From Bosea vestrisii (GTDB lineage: Bacteria; Pseudomonadota; Alphaproteobacteria; Rhizobiales; Beijerinckiaceae), in NCBI RefSeq assembly GCF_030144325.1, contig NZ_CP126307.1, positions 124,001-188,000 on the forward strand: DNA of 64,000 bases, written 5' to 3'. Positions 40,823 through 48,635 of this stretch are shown here, one piece after another. Position 1 is the stretch's first letter. The number at the start of each line of letters is the position of its first letter. The translations under genes were made by a program, and so were the position numbers. Below the pieces are notes generated by a model. That model saw only the letters and a program-made list of their open reading frames with translations. It made no database searches and was not told the origin of the DNA.

Positions 40823-42343
40823 ATGGATTCACTCATGCAGGGATCGCGCTTTGCCTTTGGGCCGTTCGTGCTCGATTCGGGCGCAGGAACGCTGCTTCGG
40901 AACGATGTTCCGGTTGCCGCCGGCTATCGCGCGTTGAAGTTGCTTGCAGCGCTCGTAGGGCGGCCAAGCGAGATACTCGCCAAGGCCGAACTGATGGATG
41001 CGGCATGGCCGGGCACCGCCGTCGAGGAGGGCAATCTCACCGTCCAGGTCGCGCAATTGCGGAAGCTGCTCGGCGTGCCCGCCGATGGCGGCGAATGGAT
41101 CGTCACTGTCCCACGCATTGGCTACCGCTTCGCCGGCGCGGTCGAACAGCTCGGCGATGCGAAGCGCAAACCATTGCCGTTGCCTGCCAAGCCGTCGATC
41201 GCGGTGCTGCCCTTCGTCAATCTCGGCAACGATCCCGAACAGGACACCTTCGCGGACGGGTTGACCGAGGACCTGATCACCGACCTGTCCCGAATCCCGG
41301 ACCTGTTCGTCATCGCCCGCAACTCGGCCTTCGCCTACAGGGACAAGGCGAGGGGTGTGCGCGAGATCGCCGAAGAGCTCGGTGTCCGCTACCTGCTGGA
41401 AGGCAGCGCACGGCGCGTCGCGGGACGCGTGCGCATCAACGCCCAGCTGGTCGACACGGTGAGTGGCGAACACCTGTGGGCGGAGCGCTTCGATCGCGGG
41501 CTGGACGATATCTTCGCCGTTCAGGACGAGGTCACCGCCAGGATCGTCGAAGCCTTGCTCGGCCGCCTGCGCGCACCGCCGCCGCGCCGTAGGCCAAAAA
41601 GCCTCGAAGCCTACGATCTCTGCGTTCGGGCCCGCCAGCTGATGGATGATACGCCTCAGGCGGCACAGGAAGCGCATCTGCTGCTCACCCGCGCTGTGAC
41701 GCTCGATCCGGACTATGCCGAGGCCTATCGCTGGCTCGCTTTGAACCACTGGATGGGATGGGTGCATTCCGGCGGGCCGACTGAGACGTCCCGCAGCATC
41801 GCTTTGGAGCTGGCGCGCAAGGCCGTCGCAATCGATGCCAATGATGCAGGCTGCCGCTGGGCCCTGGCCTATCTGCTCGCCTATGAGCGCAGCTTCGCCG
41901 AGGCGGAGGTGGAGTTCGCCAAGGCGCTCGAACTCGACCCGAACGAGGCCGATGCGTGGGCGGCACTGTCAGACATCACGGTGCTGGCCGGGCGGGTCGA
42001 CGAAGGCCTCGACCATATTCGCAAAGCCTTCCGGCTGAACCCGTTTCCGGCAAGCTGGTACTATCTGCCGCTCGGTCAGGCGCTCTATGCCGCCGGCGAG
42101 TACGAGGCCGCGGTCGAGGCGCTGCGCCGGGACGAGACACACCGGACGAGCTCACGCCGGTTCCTGGCGGCGAGCCTCGCTCAGCTCGGCCGGCTCGACG
42201 AGGCGCGCGCGGAGGCTGAACTTTTCCTGGTTGGCAATCCGGATTTCAGCATCGGCCACTGGGCCGCTATGGAGCCGTTCCGCGATGCGGCGATGCGCGA
42301 GCGCTTCGTCGCGGGCTTCCGCAGGGCCGGCCTTCCGGAATGA
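40823..42343 (+). CDS. OmpR-type winged-helix regulator with TolB-like and TPR domains (CadC-like)
   Basis: A 506-residue protein in three parts. Residues about 8-105 form a Trans_reg_C winged helix ('FGPFVLDSGAGTLLRNDVPV', 'EEGNLTVQVAQLRKLLG', 'VTVPRIGYRFAG'). Residues 125-255 form a FlgO/TolB-like nucleotide-style domain ('PSIAVLPFVNLGNDPEQDTFADGL', in part; 'YLLEGSARRVAGRVRINAQLVD', 'HLWAERFDRGLDDIFAVQDE'). From 260 there are TPR helices ('ALELDPNEADAWAALSDIT'). No transmembrane segment is seen, so it is a cytosolic relative of CadC. The signal and targets are unknown; the divergent DUF1127 gene is a candidate. Confidence 0.88.
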   Translation: MDSLMQGSRFAFGPFVLDSGAGTLLRNDVPVAAGYRALKLLAALVGRPSEILAKAELMDAAWPGTAVEEGNLTVQVAQLRKLLGVPADGGEWIVTVPRIGYRFAGAVEQLGDAKRKPLPLPAKPSIAVLPFVNLGNDPEQDTFADGLTEDLITDLSRIPDLFVIARNSAFAYRDKARGVREIAEELGVRYLLEGSARRVAGRVRINAQLVDTVSGEHLWAERFDRGLDDIFAVQDEVTARIVEALLGRLRAPPPRRRPKSLEAYDLCVRARQLMDDTPQAAQEAHLLLTRAVTLDPDYAEAYRWLALNHWMGWVHSGGPTETSRSIALELARKAVAIDANDAGCRWALAYLLAYERSFAEAEVEFAKALELDPNEADAWAALSDITVLAGRVDEGLDHIRKAFRLNPFPASWYYLPLGQALYAAGEYEAAVEALRRDETHRTSSRRFLAASLAQLGRLDEARAEAELFLVGNPDFSIGHWAAMEPFRDAAMRERFVAGFRRAGLPE

Positions 42344-42461
42344 TGCGGCCTGGCTCTGCCCATCCGAGCCGAGGGGTCTCAGATCGGGCCTTCTGGAACC
42401 AGTTGGACCGCATGCCGTTGGTCTCCCGCTTATCGCAGCAAAACCCGAACGCGAGGCGACG

Positions 42462-42863
42462 ATGAAACTCTCCGGCGGCTGCAATTGCGGGCAGGTCCGC
42501 TACGAGCTCGACGGCGAGCCGGTCCGTATCGGCATCTGCCATTGCGAGACCTGCCGGAAAAGTTCGGGCTCGGCCTTCTCCTTCTTCGGGATCTGGCCCA
42601 GAACCAATGCAACCCTGTCGGGCGAGCTCGGCTGCTGGCAGGGCCGGGCGGGAGGCGAGCGCTTCTGCCCGACCTGCGGCTCACCGCTTTTTTGTTGGGC
42701 GGACGATTCCGACGAGATCGAGATCAGGCTCGGCACATTGGACAGCCCACCAAGTGCGCTCGTACCGGCCTATGAGCTCTGGGCTATCCGTCGGGAACCC
42801 TGGCTGGCACATCAGAAGGGCGCCGAGCAGCATACGCGCGATCGCGAGAAGCTTGGCGCCTGA
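42462..42863 (+). CDS. GFA family (glutathione-dependent formaldehyde-activating-like) zinc protein
   Basis: A 133-residue protein with the zinc-binding cysteines of the Gfa/CENP-V family: 'GGCNCGQVRYELDG', 'GICHCETCRKSSGSAFSFF' and 'RFCPTCGSPLF'. The end 'HQKGAEQHTRDREKLGA' is typical. Members bind zinc and glutathione-like thiols, but most have no proven reaction; the spontaneous formaldehyde-glutathione adduct role is disputed. It stands alone after the CadC-like gene, with a weak GAGG before its ATG. Confidence 0.9.
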   Translation: MKLSGGCNCGQVRYELDGEPVRIGICHCETCRKSSGSAFSFFGIWPRTNATLSGELGCWQGRAGGERFCPTCGSPLFCWADDSDEIEIRLGTLDSPPSALVPAYELWAIRREPWLAHQKGAEQHTRDREKLGA

Positions 42864-42868
42864 GCCCG

Positions 42869-42922
42869 GAGCATTTTCGAGCGAAGTGGATACCGGTTCG
42901 CGTGAAGAAAATGCGATATAAC
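42869..42922. repeat. Dispersed Hyphomicrobiales intergenic repeat (GCATTTTC hairpin)
   Basis: A segment GAGCATTTTCGAGCGAAGTG, continuing into GATACCGGTTCGCGTGAAGAAAATGC, has inverted ends GCATTTTC and GAAAATGC. I recall almost the same sequence as a very common intergenic repeat in this order. It lies between the 3' ends of the GFA gene and the Ldh-family gene. Confidence 0.75.
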
Positions 42923-42928
42923 AGGACG

Positions 42929-43999
42929 TCAGAAGCTCTCGGCGTCGACGCCGTGGACCTTGGCGGCCGCGACGATCTGCGACCAGGTCTCGGCGTCGAG
43001 CGGGATGCCGTCGCGCTCGCGCTCGATCCTCATAGCGCGCTCCTTGTCGCCGGGCGCCAGCACGGGCTGCGATGGATCCAGCGGTGCGGCGGCGCGCACG
43101 AAGGTGAGGTAGCTCTCGATCCGCTGCTGGCGCAGGTCCGCATCCGGCTCGAGCCGGGCCGGATCGATCAGCACACCGAACAGCGAGTTGATGATCCAGC
43201 TCTTGTGCGGCTTCTCGTCGATGCGTGCGGCGCCCATCAGTCCGGCCGAGAGCAGTTCGGCGATCAGCGAGAGGCCGGCGCCCTTGTGGTCACCGAAGGG
43301 CAGGAGCGCACCGAGCGGCAGGTCCGGCTGCAGGAAGACATGCCTCGGCTCGGTGGTCGGGCGGCCCTCGCCATCGATGATGTAGCCTTCCGGCACGTCG
43401 ACGCCCTTGTTGAGTGCGACGCGCGCCTTGCCATGCGCCATGCGGCTGGTGGCGAAGTCGAGGATCAGCGGCTCGCCGCTCGGAACCGGAAGGCCGATCG
43501 AGATCGGGTTGGTGCCGAAGCGCGCCTCCCTGGCAGCGAAGGGCGCGACGATCGGCGGCCGGCCGGCGACATTGACCCAGAAGATCGAGATCAGCCCGGC
43601 TGCTGCCACGACTTCGGAATAATGACCGATGCGGCCGATATGGTGGGAATCGAGCAGGTTGAGCACGGCGACGCCGCCGGCTTGCGCGATCGTGATGGCA
43701 CGGTCGACGGCGTTCCGGGCGGTGGGCTGGCCGAGCGCGACATTGCCGTCGGCGATCAGGAAGGGGCCCGCCTCACTGCGGATGCTGAGCTTGGCCTGCG
43801 GCGTCAGATTTCCGTCGGCGAGCGAGTTGAAATAGAGCGGCAGCATGCCGATGCCGTGGCTGTCATGACCGCTGAGATTGGCGAGCACCAGATGTTCGGC
43901 CGTCTCGTTGGCTTCATCCTCGCTCCAGCCGGCGGCGGTGATCATGGCCCGGGTGAGGGCGCGAAGCGCGTCGGGCCGATGCAGACGGTAGGAGGTCAT
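42929..43999 (-). CDS. Ldh family oxidoreductase (malate/L-lactate dehydrogenase type), second copy
   Basis: A 356-residue member of the same fold family as the comC-like protein at 33226. It has 'HLVLANLSGHDSHGIGMLPLY', 'LNLLDSHHIGRIGHYSEVVAAAG' (catalytic His), 'AREARFGTNPISIGLPVPSG' and 'LPFGDHKGAGLSLIAELLSAG'. It reduces or oxidises a 2-keto/2-hydroxy acid with NAD(P); the substrate is unknown. The ATG at 43997-43999 follows an upstream region with no clear ribosome-binding site. It is divergent from the sufA-like gene. Confidence 0.9.
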   Translation of the reverse strand: MTSYRLHRPDALRALTRAMITAAGWSEDEANETAEHLVLANLSGHDSHGIGMLPLYFNSLADGNLTPQAKLSIRSEAGPFLIADGNVALGQPTARNAVDRAITIAQAGGVAVLNLLDSHHIGRIGHYSEVVAAAGLISIFWVNVAGRPPIVAPFAAREARFGTNPISIGLPVPSGEPLILDFATSRMAHGKARVALNKGVDVPEGYIIDGEGRPTTEPRHVFLQPDLPLGALLPFGDHKGAGLSLIAELLSAGLMGAARIDEKPHKSWIINSLFGVLIDPARLEPDADLRQQRIESYLTFVRAAAPLDPSQPVLAPGDKERAMRIERERDGIPLDAETWSQIVAAAKVHGVDAESF

Positions 44000-44181
44000 G
44001 GCTCTCTGTCGGATGTTTCGACGGTTCCGGCAGAGTGCACGGGCCCGCGCTGCATGCAATGCGCAGCAGCAAATGGTGCCATCCCGGCCGGTGCATCTCG
44101 ACGTTGCGCTCACCAATCCTTATGTTGCTGTCAGCAATCCTGTTTTCACCGGACCTTGAATCCGGTCGAGGAGGGACGAGG

Positions 44182-44577
44182 ATGTTTTCGATACCTGGCC
44201 TCAAGGTGGTCTCGCTGACCGATGCCGCCGCCGCCCGCATTCGCGCCGTCATGGCGCAGTCGGGGCGTGACGATCCCGATGCGCCCGCGCTCGGCTTGCG
44301 CGTCGGCGTCAAGAAGGGCGGCTGCGCCGGCATGGAATACACCTTCGAGGTCGCTCGCGCGGTCGAGAAGGGCGACGAGGTCGTGACCGAGAAGGACGCG
44401 ACGGTGATCGTTGATGCCAAGGCGGTGCTGTTCCTGCTCGGCACTGAGCTCGATTTCAAGAGCGACCGCTTCTCCTCGACCTTCGTCTTCAACAATCCGA
44501 ACCAGGTCTCGGCCTGCGGCTGCGGCGAATCGGTCGAGATCAAGCCGCGCGCAGAGAACGCGCTCGCCGCTCAGTGA
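44182..44577 (+). CDS. sufA: HesB/IscA family iron-sulfur assembly scaffold (SufA type)
   Basis: A 131-residue A-type carrier. The three family cysteines are present in 'VKKGGCAGMEYTF' and 'SACGCGES' near the end. The middle part, 'VIVDAKAVLFLLGTELDFKSD', is typical of SufA/IscA. It hands Fe-S clusters to target proteins. No other suf or isc genes are near, so it is either a separated sufA or an ErpA-like paralogue. GAGGGACGAGG precedes the ATG. Confidence 0.9.
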   Translation: MFSIPGLKVVSLTDAAAARIRAVMAQSGRDDPDAPALGLRVGVKKGGCAGMEYTFEVARAVEKGDEVVTEKDATVIVDAKAVLFLLGTELDFKSDRFSSTFVFNNPNQVSACGCGESVEIKPRAENALAAQ

Positions 44578-44593
44578 ATGAAACGACGGTCGC

Positions 44594-45652
44594 TCAGGCG
44601 ACCTTCGCCGCGTCCTGGATCGCGTCCTCGGTGATGGTGCGGTTGCGTCCGTCCCGCTTGGCTTGCAGCAGCGCGTTGTCGGCGCGCTCGACGATCGAGC
44701 TCGCTGTGTCGCCGCGCCGATAGACCGCGACGCCGAGCGAGATCGTGATCCGCCCCAGGCTCTCATTGGTCGAGCGCTTCACCAGCTCGCGGGTCAACAG
44801 CGCCTGACGCACGGTCTCGGCGCCGAACTTGCCGGCGACGACATCGGCTTCCGGCAGGATGATGGCGAACTCCTCGCCGCCGAAGCGGGTGATGATCGCC
44901 TTGTCCTTGAACTTGTCTTTCATCGTCTTGGCAACCAGGCGCAGCACCTGATCGCCGGTCAGATGGCCGTGCATGTCGTTGAAATTCTTGAAGAAGTCGA
45001 TGTCGGCCATGACCAGTGCGAAGGGCTCGCGCCGCAATGTCGCCTGATCGATCGCCTTCTGCAGCATTTCTTCGAAGTGACGGCGATTGGCGAGGCCGGT
45101 GAGGGGATCGGTCAGGGCTTCGGCCCGTGTCGATTCCAACGCCTCGCGCAGATTATGGATCTCGTGCGCGCTTTCGCGCAGCTGGGTTTCGAGCTGGGTC
45201 TTGCGCGCGACCTCCTCGCGCGTCGACAGCACGAGCGCTTCGACCCATTCGCGCAGCTTGTGCCGGTCGGCCGAGGGCGGAACCTCCTCCGACATGGCGC
45301 AGAGCCGGCCGTGATACTCTTCGCTCGAGCTGAGCGCACGGTCGACCAGTGCCATCATGCTGTCGATCTCGGCGAGCACCTGCAGGCTGGTGCGCTCGGC
45401 CTGGCGCGAGATGCGGTCGGTACTGATGAATTTCTCGTAGAGCGTGTCGATGTCGGCGGCGCCGACCTCGCCATTGCTTGCAGCGATCACGGCGCTCATC
45501 GCCATGCTCAGCGCCGGCATCTCGCCGCTGAGATGCGCGTACCAGACTTCAAAGGCGCGGGGGTAGCCCGGGGAATAATGCTGGCGCATCGCCGCGACCA
45601 CCTGTTCGGCGAGGTCATGAGCTTGCGGCAAGCCCGATCGGCTGGTTGTCAT
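44594..45652 (-). CDS. Diguanylate cyclase (GGDEF domain)
   Basis: A 352-residue soluble protein. The C-terminal half is a GGDEF domain: 'ALTDPLTGLANRRHFEEML', 'FALVMADIDFFKNFNDMHGHLTGDQVLR', and the active loop GGEEF in 'ITRFGGEEFAIILPEADV'. It should make cyclic-di-GMP. The upstream RxxD inhibitory site is replaced by KDKA, so feedback control may be absent. The N-terminal half is helical with a coiled-coil linker ('QLETQLRESAHEIHNLREALE') and no membrane segment; its signal is unknown. It is convergent with sufA. Confidence 0.93.
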   Translation of the reverse strand: MTTSRSGLPQAHDLAEQVVAAMRQHYSPGYPRAFEVWYAHLSGEMPALSMAMSAVIAASNGEVGAADIDTLYEKFISTDRISRQAERTSLQVLAEIDSMMALVDRALSSSEEYHGRLCAMSEEVPPSADRHKLREWVEALVLSTREEVARKTQLETQLRESAHEIHNLREALESTRAEALTDPLTGLANRRHFEEMLQKAIDQATLRREPFALVMADIDFFKNFNDMHGHLTGDQVLRLVAKTMKDKFKDKAIITRFGGEEFAIILPEADVVAGKFGAETVRQALLTRELVKRSTNESLGRITISLGVAVYRRGDTASSIVERADNALLQAKRDGRNRTITEDAIQDAAKVA

Positions 45653-45749
45653 GACGTCCTGTCCCCGCCGGCCGCGAAATTCTTCCGCAGCCGCTACGCG
45701 GCGATCCTAGGACGATTGGGGTTAAGGCAAGGTTGCTGCGAAGCGCGGT

Positions 45750-47216
45750 TCAGCCGGCGCGAACAGGCCGGAGCAGGAAGGCGGGAACGTGGTCGCCGAG
45801 GCCCTTGACCTGCGGTCCGTCATCGAGGTCGTCACGGCGCGGCGAGCGGGGTCGCTCGCTGCCGCGACGCGGCGCGACATTGTCCGATACCGGCTCGTGG
45901 CGGGGCGGGCGCTCGCGGGGCGGCGCGGCCTCGCGGGCCGGAGCAGTCTCGCGGGCAGGCGCCGGCTCGGTCTTCGCCTCGCCACGCGGCGGCCTGCCAT
46001 CGCGTCCGCCGCGTTGCGGACGGCCGCCCTTTCGGTCGTCGCCGCGGCGGCCACGGCGCTCTTCGCGTGGTTCGCCCGGCGGCAGCGCGTCGAGGCGTGG
46101 ACCTTCCCACTCGATGCTCTTGCCGGTCAGCTTCTCGATCGCCGCGACGAGCTTTTCATCGTGGCGGGTGACTATGGAGAAGGACGCGCCTTCACGGCCG
46201 GCTCGGCCGGTGCGGCCGATGCGGTGGACATAGTCCTCGGCATGGGTCGGGACGTCGAAGTTGAACACGTGGCTGACGGCAGGGATATCGAGGCCGCGGG
46301 CGGCAACGTCGCTCGCCACCAGGATAGGGAACTCGCCGGTGCGGAAGGATTCGAGCGCCGCCATGCGGGCGTACTGGTCCATGTCACCATGCAGTGCAAC
46401 TGCCGGAAAGCCATGGCTCTGCAGGGACTTGTGCAGCGTTGCTACATCGCGCTTGCGATTGCAGAAGACAATGGCGTTCTGCAGATCCTTGGCTTCGCGG
46501 ATGAGCTTGCGCAGTGTGTCGCGCTTCTCGAAGTCCTGGCTGTTCGAGGCTATCAGGCGCTGGGTGATGGTGGTCGCCGCGGTCGCCGGGCGGGAAGCCT
46601 CGATACGGATCGGGTTGTGCAGGAACTGCTCGCTGATCCGGGTGATCTCGGGCGGCATCGTCGCGGTGAAGAACAAGGTCTGCCGCGTGAAGGGAACAAG
46701 TTTGCAGACGCGCTCGATGTCCGGGATGAAACCCATGTCGAGCATGCGGTCGGCTTCGTCGATGACGAGCAGCTCGACGCCGGTGAGCAGCAGCTTGCCG
46801 CGCTCGACATGATCGAGCAGGCGGCCGGGCGTGGCGATCAGCACGTCGACGCCGCGGGTGATCTTGGCATCCTGGTCGCCGAAGGAGACGCCGCCGATCA
46901 GCAGCGCGACCGAGAGCTTCTGGTTGACGCCGTAGCGGGTGAAGTTCTCCTCGACCTGGGCCGCGAGTTCGCGGGTGGGTTCGAGGATCAGCGTGCGCGG
47001 CATCCGGGCGCGGGCGCGGCCGTTTTCCAGGATGGTCAGCATCGGCAGGGTAAAGGCAGCGGTCTTGCCGGTGCCGGTCTGCGCAATGCCGAGCACGTCC
47101 TTGCGGGCGAGCACGTGGGGGATGGCCTGGGCCTGGATGGGGGTGGGCGTCGTGTAGCCGGCGGTGGTGACCGCGGTTAGAACCTTATCGCTCAGGCCGA
47201 GTTCGGCAAAAGACAT
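45750..47216 (-). CDS. DEAD-box ATP-dependent RNA helicase (RhlE-like)
   Basis: A 488-residue helicase. It has the Q motif ('TPIQAQAIPHVL'), motif I 'AQTGTGKTAAF', Ia 'LEPTRELAAQ', II 'VIDEADRMLDMGF', III 'FFTATMP', V 'ATDVAARG'-type 'ASDVAARGLDIPAV' and VI 'HRIGRTGRAGR'. From about residue 375 the tail is basic and rich in Arg, Gly and Pro ('RREERRGRRGDDRKGGRPQR'), common in RNA-binding helicases. It probably works in ribosome or RNA maturation, often in the cold. The upstream region (47217-47482) holds a dispersed repeat. Confidence 0.95.
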   Translation of the reverse strand: MSFAELGLSDKVLTAVTTAGYTTPTPIQAQAIPHVLARKDVLGIAQTGTGKTAAFTLPMLTILENGRARARMPRTLILEPTRELAAQVEENFTRYGVNQKLSVALLIGGVSFGDQDAKITRGVDVLIATPGRLLDHVERGKLLLTGVELLVIDEADRMLDMGFIPDIERVCKLVPFTRQTLFFTATMPPEITRISEQFLHNPIRIEASRPATAATTITQRLIASNSQDFEKRDTLRKLIREAKDLQNAIVFCNRKRDVATLHKSLQSHGFPAVALHGDMDQYARMAALESFRTGEFPILVASDVAARGLDIPAVSHVFNFDVPTHAEDYVHRIGRTGRAGREGASFSIVTRHDEKLVAAIEKLTGKSIEWEGPRLDALPPGEPREERRGRRGDDRKGGRPQRGGRDGRPPRGEAKTEPAPARETAPAREAAPPRERPPRHEPVSDNVAPRRGSERPRSPRRDDLDDGPQVKGLGDHVPAFLLRPVRAG

Positions 47217-47350
47217 CGATAGCTGCGCTTCTCAAGGGTCGGTGACACGTGGCGGGATGACCGATCGACCGCAACGGTGGCGCGACTTTGCTGGGTTGCG
47301 CGCCTTCGGACGCCCGTGCAATGCAGAAAAAACAGGGCAAAGTCAACATT

Positions 47351-47463
47351 CTAGAGGCGGTTCCGATCAGCTTGCGCCGCAAGGCTGATCGGCGAGAATG
47401 GTTTCCTTCTTAACGTGAGGGCCGGATCACCGATCAGATTGAACCGATCTGATCGGTTCCGGC
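47351..47463 (+). repeat. GATCAG-type dispersed hairpin repeat, copy 2
   Basis: The element begins CTAGAGGCGGTTCCGATCAG, forms a hairpin CAGCTTGCGCCGCAAGGCTG, has a spacer TTTCCTTCTTAACGTGAG, and ends with CCGATCAGATT...AATCTGATCGG-like complementarity. Its block order matches 19017-19124 read in reverse. It lies between the divergent helicase and hydrolase starts and may contribute to their leaders. Confidence 0.75.
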
Positions 47464-47482
47464 TCGCCGAGGTCAATGAAGA

Positions 47483-48199
47483 ATGAGCGCCGTGACGATG
47501 AAGACGCCGGAATCTCTGGTCCTGATCCCGGGGCTGAATTGCACGCCTACACTGTACGCGCCGCAATGGCCTGCCCTGGCGCCGGGCCGCCAGATTCTCG
47601 TCGCCGAGACTACCGCGGATGACGCGATCGGCGCGATGGTTGAGCGGCTTCTGGCGGCCGCACCGGAGCGCTTTGCGCTGTGCGGGCTCTCAATGGGTGG
47701 CTACATCGCCCTCGACGTGATGCGGCGAGCGCCCGAGCGCGTGACGCGGCTGGCCTTGCTCGACACCACGGCCAAGCCGCCGACGCCCGAAACCAACGCG
47801 CCGCGCGAACAGATGATCGCGCTGGCTGAGAAGGGCGCCTTCGACAATGTCGTGACGCTGCTCTGGCAGAAGCTGGTCGCGCCCGACCGTCTCGCCGATG
47901 AAGCGTTGCGCCTCGACGTGAAAGCGATGGCCGAGACGGTCGGCGCGGCAGGTTTCGTCCGCCAACAGCGGGCGATCATGGGGCGAGCTGATGCGCGGCA
48001 GGTTCTCGCGACGATCTCCGTTCCGACCCTGGTCGTCGTCGGTGAGGAAGACGCAATCACCCCGCCGGACGAGGCGCGCGAGATCGCCGCCGGGATCGGT
48101 GCGAGCGCGCGCTATCTGGAAATACCGGGATGCGGCCACCTCTCGACCATGGAGGCACCAGAGATCGTGACGCGGGCACTGCTTGACTGGCTCGGCTGA
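47483..48199 (+). CDS. Alpha/beta hydrolase
   Basis: A 238-residue alpha/beta-hydrolase-fold protein. The nucleophile elbow is GLSMGG ('FALCGLSMGGYIALDVM', Ser about 73), the acid follows in 'VVVGEEDAITPPDEA', and the His in 'IPGCGHLSTMEAPE'. The triad is complete, so it is probably an esterase, lactonase or C-C hydrolase; the substrate is unreadable. It starts just past the GATCAG repeat. Confidence 0.9.
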   Translation: MSAVTMKTPESLVLIPGLNCTPTLYAPQWPALAPGRQILVAETTADDAIGAMVERLLAAAPERFALCGLSMGGYIALDVMRRAPERVTRLALLDTTAKPPTPETNAPREQMIALAEKGAFDNVVTLLWQKLVAPDRLADEALRLDVKAMAETVGAAGFVRQQRAIMGRADARQVLATISVPTLVVVGEEDAITPPDEAREIAAGIGASARYLEIPGCGHLSTMEAPEIVTRALLDWLG

Positions 48200-48202
48200 G
48201 CC

Positions 48203-48463
48203 TCAGCGCTGGGCCACGCAAGGATCGAGCTTGGTCTCGCCGGCGCGTTTGGCGATCGATCCCGTGGTGAGCGGGTCGAAGGGTTGCCCCTTGGCCGCGG
48301 CATACGAGGCCTGACGCATCGCATCCCGGTCGAGCTGCGCCGTCTGGCTCGAGATGAAATTGACGGCGATGACGGAAAGGAAGGCGATCGCGGCGCCGGC
48401 CTTGGCGATATCGGCGACCATGGTACCGCGCTGGTTGCGCAGGAAGGCGATGACAAGGCGCAT
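48203..48463 (-). CDS. Small single-pass membrane protein, Flp-pilin-like
   Basis: An 86-residue protein: a short basic start 'MRLVIAFLRNQRGTMVADIAKAG', one hydrophobic helix (about 25-42, 'GAAIAFLSVIAVNFIS'), then a soluble tail with one Cys. The N-terminal part resembles Flp/TadE-like short pilins ('FLRNQRGT' is a typical cleavage context), but no other tad/cpa genes are nearby. It is convergent with the hydrolase, four bases apart. The assignment is tentative. Confidence 0.65.
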   Translation of the reverse strand: MRLVIAFLRNQRGTMVADIAKAGAAIAFLSVIAVNFISSQTAQLDRDAMRQASYAAAKGQPFDPLTTGSIAKRAGETKLDPCVAQR

Positions 48464-48635
48464 CGCGAACTCCGGACAAGATGAAAGGCGTCAGACGCCG
48501 ACAAGCGAAGCATGCAGCAGCGCCTGTAAAAACTTGGTTAGCGAAGAGTCTCCGCTTCAGATCGCCATCGCTTGCTGCGCATGAATGACTTACGCTACGA
48601 CAGCCGACAGTCGTCACTTGTGAAAGGGGCGTCGC

